A stretch of DNA of 64,000 nt from Bacillota bacterium (GCA_023460035.1 JAEWRN010000021.1:186001-250000), one strand, 5' to 3'. Counted from the stretch's first letter, positions 17,983 through 27,151 are shown. Notes: generated from the sequence alone by a model not told the origin. Translations and numbers: made by a program.

Positions 17983-18894
17983 ATGAATCCGTTTCTTCTG
18001 TTTATTCAGCAGCTGGTCAACGGCTTGCGGGTTGGCAGTATTTATGCGCTGGTTGCGCTGGGGTACACAATGGTGTACGGCATCATCCGGCTGATCAACT
18101 TTGCGCACGGTGATTTTATCATGGTGGGCGGTTACACACTGGCCTTTACGGTGCCGCTGATGGTGGCCGCGGGCATGCCCGCATGGCTGGCCGTTGTTGC
18201 GGCGATTATCACCTGTGCCATCACCGGTGTCCTGGTGGAAAAACTGGCATACAGCCCGGTGCGCCGCCGCGGTAACCGCATGAGCTCGCTGATTACCGCC
18301 ATTGCAATGAGCCTGCTGCTGGAAAACGGCGCGCAGGTGCTGTTTGGGGCAAACCCGCGCGGCGTAGGCACCCTGTTTACGCTGCCGAATATCGGCATGT
18401 TCAGCGGCACGACGCTGTTGACCATTGTACTGGGCGCGCTGGTGATGGTTGCGTTGCAGCTGTTTGTCAACAAAACTAAAATGGGCCGCGGTATGCGCGC
18501 GGTGTCGGAGGACAAAGAGGCCGCCACGCTGATGGGGGTGCACGTCAACCGCACAATTGCCATTACGTTTGCCGTGGGCAGCGCCCTTGCCGCCGTGGCG
18601 TCGCTGATGTACTGTGCGCAGTACAACCAGGTGACAACCACCATGGGCAGCATGCTGGGCCTCAAGGCCTTTGTCGCCGCCGTGCTGGGTGGCATTGGCG
18701 TGATACCGGGCGCGATGCTGGGCGGTATTTTGATTGGCGTGGTGGAAAGCCTGTCGAAAGCCTATATCGGCACGCTGACCGGCGGGGTCATCACCTCCGC
18801 ATTTTCAGACGCCATTGTGTTTGCCATTTTAATCGTGGTGCTGCTGGTGAAACCTGCGGGTATTCTGGGCAGCAACGCGGGCGAGAAAGTGTAG
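17983..18894 (+). CDS. livH: Branched-chain amino acid ABC transporter permease LivH type (liv1)
   Basis: Inner-membrane permease, 303 residues, with about eight hydrophobic segments. Typical LivH sequence: QQLVNGLRVGSIYALVALGYTMVYGIIRLINFAHGDF at the start (positions 8-45) and LGLKAFVAAVLGGIGVIPGAMLGG near the C-terminus, the coupling-helix region that contacts the ATPase. Start ATG 17983 follows GGGGGAAGAGG. It pairs with livM, which begins 10 bases after its stop. Confidence 0.93.
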   Translation: MNPFLLFIQQLVNGLRVGSIYALVALGYTMVYGIIRLINFAHGDFIMVGGYTLAFTVPLMVAAGMPAWLAVVAAIITCAITGVLVEKLAYSPVRRRGNRMSSLITAIAMSLLLENGAQVLFGANPRGVGTLFTLPNIGMFSGTTLLTIVLGALVMVALQLFVNKTKMGRGMRAVSEDKEAATLMGVHVNRTIAITFAVGSALAAVASLMYCAQYNQVTTTMGSMLGLKAFVAAVLGGIGVIPGAMLGGILIGVVESLSKAYIGTLTGGVITSAFSDAIVFAILIVVLLVKPAGILGSNAGEKV

Positions 18895-18904
18895 GTGGCG
18901 GGCA

Positions 18905-19978
18905 ATGATGAAGCTGAAAAAAGATTCTCAAAAGGGCACGATGGTAAACTTTGTGGGCATTGCGGTACTGTTTGCCGCACTGCTGGTGTTTCAGCAAAGC
19001 AGCTTTGCCACCCCGTATATGCGCGGCATTCTCATCCAGTGCTGCTATGTCATCATCATGGTCACCTCGCTCAATATCCCCAACGGCTTTATGGGGCAGT
19101 TTTCACTGGGCCATGTGGGCTTTATGGCAGTGGGCGCTTATACGTCGGCGCTGGTGACCAAGGCATTGGTACAGGCCGGGGTGCCCTACACCGGGCTGCC
19201 GGGCTATGCGATGTTTCTTATTGCCGTGCTGGTGGGCGCGCTGATGGCCGGGCTGTTTGGCCTGATGGTCAGTGTGCCGGCGCTGCGGCTGCGCGGTGAC
19301 TACCTTGCCATCATCACGCTGGGCTTTGGCGAGATCATCCGTGTCATTATCCAAAACATCCCCATCGCGGGCGGCAAGGGCCTTGCCGAGGGGCAGGCCG
19401 GCCAGCCGCTGATCGGTATTAAAAACTTTTCAAACATGTATGTCATTGTGGGGCTGACCATTGTTTGCGTGGCGCTGATGTACGCGTTTGTGCGCTCAAA
19501 ATACGGCCGCGCCATCAAGGCCATCCGCGACGACGAGATTGCCAGCGAGGCCGCCGGCATCAACACCACCTATTACAAGGTGCTGGCCTTTACCGTTTCG
19601 GCCTTTTTCGCCGGCGTTGCCGGTGCCATCTTTGCGCACCGCGGCCTTGGCACCCTGCAGACCAGCGACTTTACGTTTGTCAAATCCACCGAGTATGTGC
19701 TGATGGTGGTGCTTGGCGGCATGGGCTCGCTGACCGGCTCAATCATTGCGGCGGTCGTGCTGTCCATCCTGCCCGAGGTGCTGCGTGCCTTTGCACAGTA
19801 CCGCATGCTGATCTACGCGTTCTTGCTGGTGCTGATGATGCTGTTCCGCCCCATTGGGCTGTGCGGTACCTGGGAATTTTCACTGCTGGACACTGTGCGC
19901 GGTATCTTCAAACGCAAACCCAAAACGCCACCGGCTGCGGCCGTGGTAAAAAGCGAGGAGGTGGGCGAGGATGCCTGA
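18905..19978 (+). CDS. livM: Branched-chain amino acid ABC transporter permease LivM type (liv1)
   Basis: Second permease, 357 residues, with the family blocks SLNIPNGFMGQFSLGHVGFMAVGAY, GDYLAIITLGFGEIIRV and the C-terminal VLGGMGSLTGS. About nine hydrophobic segments; the N-terminus is cytoplasmic and lysine-rich. The last eight bases overlap the livG start, so translation is coupled. Together with LivH it forms the transmembrane channel. Confidence 0.93.
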   Translation: MMKLKKDSQKGTMVNFVGIAVLFAALLVFQQSSFATPYMRGILIQCCYVIIMVTSLNIPNGFMGQFSLGHVGFMAVGAYTSALVTKALVQAGVPYTGLPGYAMFLIAVLVGALMAGLFGLMVSVPALRLRGDYLAIITLGFGEIIRVIIQNIPIAGGKGLAEGQAGQPLIGIKNFSNMYVIVGLTIVCVALMYAFVRSKYGRAIKAIRDDEIASEAAGINTTYYKVLAFTVSAFFAGVAGAIFAHRGLGTLQTSDFTFVKSTEYVLMVVLGGMGSLTGSIIAAVVLSILPEVLRAFAQYRMLIYAFLLVLMMLFRPIGLCGTWEFSLLDTVRGIFKRKPKTPPAAAVVKSEEVGEDA

Positions 19979-20768
19979 ACAGAAAATCGTATTGCGGGCC
20001 GAACACCTTGGCATTAACTTTGGTGGCCTGAAAGCCGTGGACGACTTTAATTTAGAGCTGTGCGAAGGCGAACTGGTCGGCCTGATTGGCCCGAACGGCG
20101 CGGGCAAAACGACAGTGTTTAACATGCTCACCGGCGTGTACGAGCCCACCGAGGGCAAGGAGTACCTGCTGGACAGCTGCCTCAACGGCAAAAAGGTCTA
20201 TCAAATCGTCGCGGCAGGCATTGCCCGCACCTTCCAGAATATCCGGCTGTTCCGCGAAATGACGGTGCTGGAAAACGTGATGGCGGCCTTTACGAAGGAC
20301 ATTAAATACGGCATGGGCCGCACCCTTACCCGCAGCGGCGGGTTTTGGCAGGAGGAAGAAAGTGCTTACCAGCACGCGATTGAGCTGCTTTCTCTGTTTG
20401 GCCTGCAGGACAAAAAGGCCGAGCTTGCCACCAACCTGCCGTACGGCCAGCAGCGCAAGCTGGAAATTGCCCGCGCGCTTGCCACCGACATGAAGGTGCT
20501 GCTGCTGGACGAGCCCGCGGCGGGCATGAACCCCACCGAGACCGCCGAGCTGCTGGACTGCATCAACCTGATTCGCCAGAAATTCCACGTGTCCATCCTG
20601 CTGATCGAGCACGACATGAGCCTTGTCATGAAAATTTGCGAGCGCATCATCGTGCTGGACTACGGCTGCACAATTGCCAGCGGCACCCCGGCAGAGATTG
20701 CCGGCAACAAGCGGGTCATCGCCGCCTACCTCGGTGAAGAAGATGAAGAGGAGGGCTCGGTATGCTGA
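19971..20768 (+). CDS. livG: Branched-chain amino acid ABC transporter ATPase LivG type (liv1)
   Basis: ABC ATPase of 265 residues. Walker A GPNGAGKTTVFNMLTG, LivG-specific ARTFQNIRLFREMTVLENV, signature region NLPYGQQRKLEIARAL (the LivG variant of LSGGQ) and Walker B LLLDEPAAGMNPTE, then the switch histidine in LIEHDM. It overlaps livM by eight bases and livF by seven. Confidence 0.95.
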   Translation: MPEQKIVLRAEHLGINFGGLKAVDDFNLELCEGELVGLIGPNGAGKTTVFNMLTGVYEPTEGKEYLLDSCLNGKKVYQIVAAGIARTFQNIRLFREMTVLENVMAAFTKDIKYGMGRTLTRSGGFWQEEESAYQHAIELLSLFGLQDKKAELATNLPYGQQRKLEIARALATDMKVLLLDEPAAGMNPTETAELLDCINLIRQKFHVSILLIEHDMSLVMKICERIIVLDYGCTIASGTPAEIAGNKRVIAAYLGEEDEEEGSVC

Positions 20769-21466
20769 CAGTCAAGGACATTCATGTTTCCTATGGCGCC
20801 ATCCACGCAATCAAGGGGGTCAGCCTCACGGTCAACGACGGCGAAATTGTTTCGCTGATCGGCGCAAACGGCGCGGGCAAGACCACCATTTTGCACACCA
20901 TTTCGGGTTTGCTGCGCGCCGGCAGCGGGTCGATTGATTACAACGGCACCGACCTTGCAAAGGTGCACCCCAGCAAAATCATCAACCTTGGCATGGCGCA
21001 TGTGCCGGAGGGCCGGCACGTTTTCACCCGCATGACGGTGGAAGAAAACCTGCGCATGGGCGCCTTTATTTCGAATAACCCCGCAAAGATCAGCGAAAAC
21101 ATCGACCGCTCTTACCAGCGCTTCCCCCGCCTTGCCGAGCGCCGCAAGCAGTTTGCGGGCACATTGTCCGGCGGCGAGCAGCAGATGCTGGCCATGGCAC
21201 GCGCACTGATGACCGACCCGCGCATTGTGCTGATGGACGAGCCATCGATGGGCCTTTCTCCGCTGCTGGTCAAAGAGGTGTTTTCCATCATTAAAAGCTT
21301 GCACGAGGCCGGTATTACCGTGCTGCTGGTAGAGCAGAACGCGAAAATGGCACTTTCGATTGCCGACCGGGCCTATGTTTTAGAGACGGGGCACATCGCC
21401 ATGGAGGGCCGCGCCGCGGACCTTTTGAATGACGACAAGGTGCGCCAGGCCTACCTTGGTGCCTAA
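20762..21466 (+). CDS. livF: Branched-chain amino acid ABC transporter ATPase LivF type (liv1)
   Basis: ABC ATPase of 234 residues, partner of LivG. Walker A GANGAGKTTILHTISG, LivF hallmark HVPEGRHVFTRMTVEENLRMG, signature LSGGEQQMLAMARAL, Walker B VLMDEPSMGLSPLL, and LVEQNAKMAL with Gln-Asn at the switch position as usual for LivF. It closes the operon; a strong terminator follows. Confidence 0.95.
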   Translation: MLTVKDIHVSYGAIHAIKGVSLTVNDGEIVSLIGANGAGKTTILHTISGLLRAGSGSIDYNGTDLAKVHPSKIINLGMAHVPEGRHVFTRMTVEENLRMGAFISNNPAKISENIDRSYQRFPRLAERRKQFAGTLSGGEQQMLAMARALMTDPRIVLMDEPSMGLSPLLVKEVFSIIKSLHEAGITVLLVEQNAKMALSIADRAYVLETGHIAMEGRAADLLNDDKVRQAYLGA

Positions 21467-21604
21467 GGGCACCCCCAACCTTTGCATACTTAGCCGCGGC
21501 GCGGTCGCTTTCCTCCTGTTTTGTCTGCTTCACTTGATTTGGCTTTTTTCTGCCCCGTTTTGGGGTACTGCTGCACCCGCCGCCGCGTTTAAGTAGACTT
21601 TCCC

Positions 21605-21650
21605 GCAAACAGAGCCACCCCCCTGGGTGGCTCTGTTTGCGCGCTTTATT
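21605..21650 (+). terminator. Terminator of liv operon 1
   Basis: Sixteen-base-pair perfect stem GCAAACAGAGCCACCC / GGGTGGCTCTGTTTGC (21605-21620 and 21625-21640) with a short CCCT loop; the downstream T-run is poor (GCGCTTTATT). The rest of 21467-21759 shows no gene, only an 11-base inverted copy (TTGTCTGCTTC, 21521-21531) of a motif found before livH at 17862. Confidence 0.7.
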
Positions 21651-21759
21651 ACAAAAGTGTTGCAAAACTGTGTATGGTTTTCACACAAAAACAGTCGTTT
21701 TTATCAGATATAACAAAACAAACCGGAATATTTTAGCAAAAGGTTGTAAAACCCATGCA

Positions 21760-21788
21760 TTGCAAGGGCTTTGTGGGTAGGATATAAT
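21760..21788 (+). promoter_or_regulatory. Promoter of liv operon 2
   Basis: TTGCAA at 21760-21765, 17-base spacer, TATAAT at 21783-21788, about 66 bases before the start codon. Confidence 0.75.
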
Positions 21789-21860
21789 GAGCAACAATCA
21801 CCCGGCGGCGGTAGAAAAACAGAACGCTGCCGGCAACAACAAAACAGGAGGTAAAAAGGT

Positions 21861-23093
21861 ATGAAAAAGTTTGTCAGTGTTGCCCTTGCGGCAACGATGG
21901 CGCTTTCGCTCGTCGCCTGTGGCGGCTCGGCATCTAGCGCGGCATCCAGTGCAGCAAACAGTACTGCAGGTTCGGCTGCTTCGGCGGCATCGGGGGAAGG
22001 CGGTACTATTAAAGTAGGCGTACTGGCCAACACCTCCGGCGATTATGCCATTTATGGCAACGCCGTGAAAAACGGCGTAATGCTGTATATCAATGAGATT
22101 AATGGCAAGGGTGGCATCAACGGCAAGCAGATCGAAGTATTTGATTACGACGATAAGGGCGACCCCACCGAAGCTGTTACGGCCTTTAACCGCCTGGTAG
22201 ACGACGGTGTCACCGCTGTCATCGGCTCGGTGCTGACCGGCGCCACCATTGCAGTAGCCGACGAGAGCTATGCAATCGGCATGCCGCAGATCACCGCTTC
22301 GGCAACCGCTGCCGGCGTGACCGTGCTGGACCCGGAAGACCCGAACAGTGAAGTGCGCACCAACGTGTTCCGCTCTTGCTTTATCGACCCGTTCCAGGGC
22401 GAAAAAATGGCAGAGTATGCATCACAAGAGCTTGGCGCAAAGACTGCTGCCGTTATTTTTGAAACCGGCAACGACTACTCGGAAGGCCTGAAAAACGCCT
22501 TTGTTGACAAGTGCAAAGAGCTGGGCATCGAGGTTGTCAGCGAGGAAGCCTACACGAAGGGCGACGTTGATTTTAAGGCACAGATGACCACCATCACCGG
22601 CAAAAACCCGGATGTCGTTTTCTGTCCGAACTACTACCAGGATGACGGCAACATTGTAAAGCAGGCCCGTGCCGCCGGTTACACCGGTACCTTTATGGGC
22701 GGCGACGGCTGGGGCGGCGTTGCCGGCTATGCTTCGGCAGAAGAGCTGGAAGGCTCGGTTTACTGCTCGGGCTACGCGGCTGGCACCGACGACGTGAAAA
22801 CGTTTGAAACTGCTTACAAGGATGCTTACGGCGAAGATGTGCCCAACATGTTTGCACCCCTTGGCTACGATGCTGCAATGCTGATGTGCAACGCGCTGAG
22901 CGCCGCAGAGGACCAGGGCCTTGAGACCGGCAGCGACGACTACAAAGCCGCAGTCATCGACGCGATGAAGAGCACCGACGGCCTGAAGGGCGTTACCGGC
23001 ACCTACAAGTTTGACCAGTACAACAACCCCATCAAGTCTGCTGCGATCATGAAGCTTGAGGGCGGCAAAGAAGTCTTCAGCAAAATGTTCTAA
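21861..23093 (+). CDS. livJ: Branched-chain amino acid-type ABC transporter, substrate-binding lipoprotein (liv2)
   Basis: Lipoprotein (lipobox LVAC, Cys20) of the LivJ family, 410 residues. Mature part begins GTIKVGVLANTSGDYAIYGNAVKNGV and contains INGKQIEVFDYDDKGDPTEAV, VIGSVLTGATIAVADES and MGGDGWGGVAGYASAEEL. It differs clearly from the liv1 binding protein through most of its length while keeping the same fold, so the two transporters may have different ligand preferences. AGGAGG lies ten bases before the start. A hairpin terminator follows before the permease genes. Confidence 0.9.
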   Translation: MKKFVSVALAATMALSLVACGGSASSAASSAANSTAGSAASAASGEGGTIKVGVLANTSGDYAIYGNAVKNGVMLYINEINGKGGINGKQIEVFDYDDKGDPTEAVTAFNRLVDDGVTAVIGSVLTGATIAVADESYAIGMPQITASATAAGVTVLDPEDPNSEVRTNVFRSCFIDPFQGEKMAEYASQELGAKTAAVIFETGNDYSEGLKNAFVDKCKELGIEVVSEEAYTKGDVDFKAQMTTITGKNPDVVFCPNYYQDDGNIVKQARAAGYTGTFMGGDGWGGVAGYASAEELEGSVYCSGYAAGTDDVKTFETAYKDAYGEDVPNMFAPLGYDAAMLMCNALSAAEDQGLETGSDDYKAAVIDAMKSTDGLKGVTGTYKFDQYNNPIKSAAIMKLEGGKEVFSKMF

Positions 23094-23137
23094 GTTGCGG
23101 CCAGCTGCGCAATTATAAAGTTTGCGGTATTGACAAA

Positions 23138-23188
23138 AACTATGCGGGAGAGACATTGGTCTGTTTCCCGCATAGTTTGTTGTCGTTA
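23138..23188 (+). terminator. Hairpin between livJ and livH of liv operon 2
   Basis: AAACTATGCGGGA pairs with TCCCGCATAGTTT (left arm from 23138, right arm to 23178), followed by a T-rich tail. Placed between binding protein and permease, it probably reduces read-through, or stabilises the upstream mRNA, so that binding protein is in excess. Confidence 0.7.
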
Positions 23189-23236
23189 TAAATAAGGTCG
23201 GTATTTTGGTACCGAACAGAAAGAGGGGCGCACAAT

Positions 23237-24124
23237 ATGGCGTTTTTGTCCACACTTTTCAGCCAGGTCATCAACGGCCTGCAGTCCGGCTCGATCTACG
23301 CGCTGGTTGCACTGGGGTACAGCATGGTTTATGGCATCATCATGCTGCTCAACTTTGCACACGGCGATATCATCATGGTGGGGGCCTACGTCGTATGGAT
23401 GTCGACGGCCAATTTTGGCTTTCACCCGATCGTTTCCATCCTGCTGGCGGTCGTTGTAAGTACTGTACTGGGGGTCGTGATTGAAAAAGTGGCCTATGCG
23501 CCGCTGCGCTCTTCCCCGCGGCTTTCGCTGCTCATTACGGCTATCGGCATTTCGTTCTTGCTCGAAAACGGGTTTCAGCTCATCTTTGGTGCGGGCGCAA
23601 AGGTCGTGCCGGATTTTCTGACCGGCCCCAGCTTGCACCTTGGCTCTGCGACCATCAGCTTTTCGGCCATTGTCACCATTGTGGTGACCGTAATCATGAT
23701 GGCGGGGCTGACCTTTTTGGTGCAAAAGACCAAGCTTGGCAAGGCGATGCGCGCCGTGTCGGAGGATATGGGCGCGGCCCAGCTGATGGGCATTAACCTG
23801 AACACAACCATTTCGTTCACCTTTGCCATGGGCTCGGCCCTTGCGGGCGTGGCATCGGTGCTGTACCTGTCGTCTTACGGCCAGGCGTCGCCCACGATGG
23901 GTAGTATGCTGGGCCTGAAAGCCTTTGTCGCCGCCGTGCTGGGCGGCATTGGCTCGCTGCCGGGCGCCATGCTGGGCGGGTTTGTCATCGGCATGGCCGA
24001 AGCGCTGGTCTCTGCGGCGGGGCTTTCGGTGTGGAAAGACGGCGTGGTATTTGCCATTTTGATCATTGTGTTGCTGGTAAAGCCCACCGGGCTGATGGGC
24101 AAACCGATGACGGAAAAAGTGTAA
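23237..24124 (+). CDS. livH: Branched-chain amino acid ABC transporter permease LivH type (liv2)
   Basis: 295-residue permease with the LivH pattern QVINGLQSGSIYALVALGYSMVYGIIMLLNFAHGD near the N-terminus and GLKAFVAAVLGGIGSLPGAMLGG near the C-terminus. About eight hydrophobic segments. Closely similar in plan to the liv1 permease. livM follows after 12 bases. Confidence 0.93.
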   Translation: MAFLSTLFSQVINGLQSGSIYALVALGYSMVYGIIMLLNFAHGDIIMVGAYVVWMSTANFGFHPIVSILLAVVVSTVLGVVIEKVAYAPLRSSPRLSLLITAIGISFLLENGFQLIFGAGAKVVPDFLTGPSLHLGSATISFSAIVTIVVTVIMMAGLTFLVQKTKLGKAMRAVSEDMGAAQLMGINLNTTISFTFAMGSALAGVASVLYLSSYGQASPTMGSMLGLKAFVAAVLGGIGSLPGAMLGGFVIGMAEALVSAAGLSVWKDGVVFAILIIVLLVKPTGLMGKPMTEKV

Positions 24125-24136
24125 GGGGGGCGCGGC

Positions 24137-25180
24137 ATGAAAACGAACAGAAAAACCATCCCGATGCCGATGCGCTACCTCATCAACACGGTGCTGATCG
24201 TGCTGTTTGTGCTGGCGAGCACCCTGTTTGTGAATTCCGGCGCGGTTTCGGGCTATTTCACCAAAATTTTAATGGTGATCGGCATCAACATCATTCTGGC
24301 GATTTCGCTGAACATCGCCACCGGTTACCTTGGCCAGCTGCCGCTGGGGCATGCGGGCTTTATGGCGGTGGGCGCGTACACCGGGGGTATTTTTCTCAAA
24401 GCAGTGGACGCCGCAAAAGCCAGCGGCGGTGCTTATTATTTGTATGTCATTGCGGCGCTGGTGCTGTCCGGCATTGTGGCGGGCATTTTTGGCATCTTAA
24501 TCGGTGTGCCCGCGCTGCGCTTAAAGGGTGATTATCTTGCTATCATCACGCTGGGCTTTGGCGAAATCATCCGCGTCGTGCTGACCAATATCGACTCGGT
24601 GCTGGGCTTTGACTTCACCTATGGCGCGTCGGGCCTGAAACGCATCCCCAAGATTACGACCTTTTTTAACGTGCTGCTGTGTGTGGTGCTTAGCTGTGTC
24701 GTAATTCACATGGTCATGAAATCCCGCCACGGCAGGGCAATTCTGGCCATTCGCGAAAACGAGATCGCGGCCGAGTCCTGCGGTATCCGCACCACCTATT
24801 ATAAGGTGATGGCCTTTACAATGTCGGCGTTTTTTGCCGGTGTGGCGGGCTGCCTGTACGCCGGGTATCTGGGTTCGCTGCAGCCGTCGTCGTTCGGGTT
24901 TATGAAATCCATCGAAATTCTGGTCATGGTCGTGCTGGGCGGCATGGGCAGCATGCTGGGCTCTATCTTGTCGGCTACGGTGCTCACCGCGCTGCCCGAG
25001 GCGCTGCGTGCGTTCTCTGACTACCGCATGGTCGTCTACTCACTGGTGCTGGTGCTGATGATGATCTTCAAACCCACCGGCCTGCTGGGCCAGTATGATT
25101 TCTCGCTCTCCCGCATTTTGGAAAAGCTGATGAACCCCAAAAAGTCTGCCGGCAAAAAGGAGGGCGCTAGCCATGAGTGA
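24137..25180 (+). CDS. livM: Branched-chain amino acid ABC transporter permease LivM type (liv2)
   Basis: 347-residue permease. Family blocks: SLNIATGYLGQLPLGHAGFMAVGAYTGG, KGDYLAIITLGFGEIIRVV, TTYYKVMAFTMSAFFAGVAG and VVLGGMGSMLGS. Lysine-rich C-terminal tail. Overlaps livG by eight bases, as in liv1. Confidence 0.93.
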   Translation: MKTNRKTIPMPMRYLINTVLIVLFVLASTLFVNSGAVSGYFTKILMVIGINIILAISLNIATGYLGQLPLGHAGFMAVGAYTGGIFLKAVDAAKASGGAYYLYVIAALVLSGIVAGIFGILIGVPALRLKGDYLAIITLGFGEIIRVVLTNIDSVLGFDFTYGASGLKRIPKITTFFNVLLCVVLSCVVIHMVMKSRHGRAILAIRENEIAAESCGIRTTYYKVMAFTMSAFFAGVAGCLYAGYLGSLQPSSFGFMKSIEILVMVVLGGMGSMLGSILSATVLTALPEALRAFSDYRMVVYSLVLVLMMIFKPTGLLGQYDFSLSRILEKLMNPKKSAGKKEGASHE

Positions 25181-26030
25181 ACAAAAAACAAAACTGGTTG
25201 AAGTGCCCGGCGGCATCATCCCCGAGCGGGATGCAGGCCAGCCCCCCGTGCTGGAAGTGCGGCATTTGGGCATCGATTTTGGCGGCCTGACGGCGGTGGA
25301 TGACTTTGATTTTGTGATTGGCAAGGATGAAATCGGCGGGTTGATTGGCCCGAACGGCGCCGGCAAAACGACAGTGTTTAACCTGCTGACCAACGTGTAC
25401 CAGCCCACCCGCGGCCACATTTTGCTGGGCGGCGTGGATACCCGCGGCAAAAAGACGTACGAAGTGAACAAGCTGGGCATTGCCCGCACGTTTCAGAATA
25501 TCCGGTTGTTTAAAACTTTGACCGTGCTGGACAACGTGCTGATTGGTATGCACAACGGCATGGAGTACAAGATGGGCACTTCGGTGCTGCGGCTGCCCGC
25601 CTACTGGAAACAGGAAAAAGAGGCAAAGCAGGAAGCGCTGAGCCTGCTTAGCATTTTTGACATGCAGGACTTGGCCGAGGTACACGCCGGCAACCTGCCG
25701 TACGGTGCACAGCGCCGGCTGGAAATTGTGCGCGCGCTGGCCACAAAGCCCAAAATCTTGCTGCTGGACGAGCCTGCTGCCGGTATGAACCCCTCTGAAA
25801 CAGCGGAGCTGATGGAGAATATCCGCCGCATCCGCGACCGGTTTGGCATTGCGGTTATTTTGATTGAGCATGACATGAATTTGGTTATGAACATCTGCGA
25901 GGGCATTGCTGTGCTGAACTATGGCCGCATCATTGCCAAGGGCACGCCGGAGGAAATTCGCAAAAACCCGTTGGTCATTGAAGCGTATCTGGGCAAAAAG
26001 GGGGGCGCAGCCGATGCTGAAAGTCGATAA
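25173..26030 (+). CDS. livG: Branched-chain amino acid ABC transporter ATPase LivG type (liv2)
   Basis: 285 residues, about 20 longer at the N-terminus than the liv1 homologue (PGGIIPERDAGQPPVLEV extension). Walker A GPNGAGKTTVFNLLTN, ARTFQNIRLFKTLTVLDNVL, signature NLPYGAQRRLEIVRAL and Walker B LLLDEPAAGMNPSE. The 3' end overlaps livF by 17 bases. Confidence 0.95.
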   Translation: MSEQKTKLVEVPGGIIPERDAGQPPVLEVRHLGIDFGGLTAVDDFDFVIGKDEIGGLIGPNGAGKTTVFNLLTNVYQPTRGHILLGGVDTRGKKTYEVNKLGIARTFQNIRLFKTLTVLDNVLIGMHNGMEYKMGTSVLRLPAYWKQEKEAKQEALSLLSIFDMQDLAEVHAGNLPYGAQRRLEIVRALATKPKILLLDEPAAGMNPSETAELMENIRRIRDRFGIAVILIEHDMNLVMNICEGIAVLNYGRIIAKGTPEEIRKNPLVIEAYLGKKGGAADAESR

Positions 26031-26715
26031 CATCAATGTGTACTACGGCAATATCCACGCCGTGAAGGGCATTACGTTTGAGGTGCGCCAGGGCGAAATT
26101 GTCACCCTGATTGGCGCAAACGGTGCGGGCAAAAGCACCATTTTGAACACCATTTCCGGCCAGCTGCGCTCTAAAACGGGGTCAATCAGCTTTTTGGATG
26201 AAACCATCAGCACGCTGCAGCCGCACAAGGTGCTGGCGCGCGGGCTGGCACAGGTGCCGGAAGGGCGCCGTGTGTTTTTGCAGATGACGGTGGAAGAAAA
26301 CCTTGAAATGGGCGGGTACACCCGCAGCGCGGCGGAAAATGCCGCGTCAATCAGCGATGTGTACAGCCGTTTCCCGCGGCTGGCCGAGCGCCGCCGCCAG
26401 GTTGCCGGCACGCTGTCCGGCGGCGAGCAGCAGATGCTGGCCATGGGCCGCGCCCTGATGGCAAAGCCCCGGCTGATGATGCTGGACGAGCCGTCGATGG
26501 GCCTTGCACCGCTGCTGGTAGAGCAGATTTTTGACATTGTAAAAGAGCTGCATGCCGCGGGCACCACCATTTTGCTGGTGGAGCAAAACGCGCAGATGGC
26601 GCTTTCGATTGCCGACCGGGCCTATGTGTTGGAGACCGGCCGCATTGTGATGGAGGGAGAGGCTGCGGCGCTGCTGGAGGATGATAAGGTGCGCAGTGCC
26701 TACCTTGGCGAGTAA
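26014..26715 (+). CDS. livF: Branched-chain amino acid ABC transporter ATPase LivF type (liv2)
   Basis: 233-residue ATPase: Walker A GANGAGKSTILNTISG, QVPEGRRVFLQMTVEENLEMG, signature LSGGEQQMLAMGRAL, Walker B MMLDEPSMGLAPLL. The frame is open further upstream inside livG, but ATG 26014 after GGGGGGC gives the standard MLKVDNINVYYG start. Last gene of liv2. Confidence 0.94.
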   Translation: MLKVDNINVYYGNIHAVKGITFEVRQGEIVTLIGANGAGKSTILNTISGQLRSKTGSISFLDETISTLQPHKVLARGLAQVPEGRRVFLQMTVEENLEMGGYTRSAAENAASISDVYSRFPRLAERRRQVAGTLSGGEQQMLAMGRALMAKPRLMMLDEPSMGLAPLLVEQIFDIVKELHAAGTTILLVEQNAQMALSIADRAYVLETGRIVMEGEAAALLEDDKVRSAYLGE

Positions 26716-26734
26716 AAAAGAGTAAAAAGGCTTG

Positions 26735-26772
26735 TGGGCCGGTGCAATTTTGTTGCACCGGCCCATTTTTTT
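26735..26772 (+). terminator. Terminator of liv operon 2
   Basis: TGGGCCGGTGCAA / TTGCACCGGCCCA perfect stem (26735-26747 and 26752-26764) followed by eight T residues. Confidence 0.9.
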
Positions 26773-26830
26773 TGCCTGCACCCCTGGTGCCGCAGGCCGG
26801 TACGCAACAATAATACAAAAGACAACTTTA

Positions 26831-27082
26831 CAATACAACTATATAACATATTACCAATTACAGGGCGCTGAAAAACAACCGTAAAATTCGGCAAACAGCT
26901 GAAAGCTGCAAACGAAAACACCAGATAAATCAACAATATTTAGCATATTTGCATTAAAAACGCTGTAATTTTCTACATTTTAGAAGTTGTATTGTATATA
27001 TTGCATAGTATCTGGCCAGTCTTGTTTGTGGAAGAATTTGGTTTAACTTGTATTGACAACTCGGCTTGCGCTTTGCTATATT
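26831..27082 (+). promoter_or_regulatory. Promoter and candidate operators of the monosaccharide transporter operon
   Basis: Promoter TTGACA (27053-27058), 18-base spacer, TATATT (27077-27082). The octamer TTGTATTG occurs at 26987-26994 and at 27048-27055, where it overlaps the -35 box and forms the dyad TTGT-N4-ACAA. Its reverse complement lies in CAATACAAC at 26831-26839. TTGT/ACAA half-sites are the core of known AraR boxes, and an AraR-like regulator is encoded at the end of this operon. The AT-rich gap 26773-27151 contains no gene. Confidence 0.6.
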
Positions 27083-27151
27083 GAAAGTGCAGTAGGGTCA
27101 CAGACGAAAGATGACCCTTTCACAAGTGAACTAAAAAAGGAGAGATGTACC

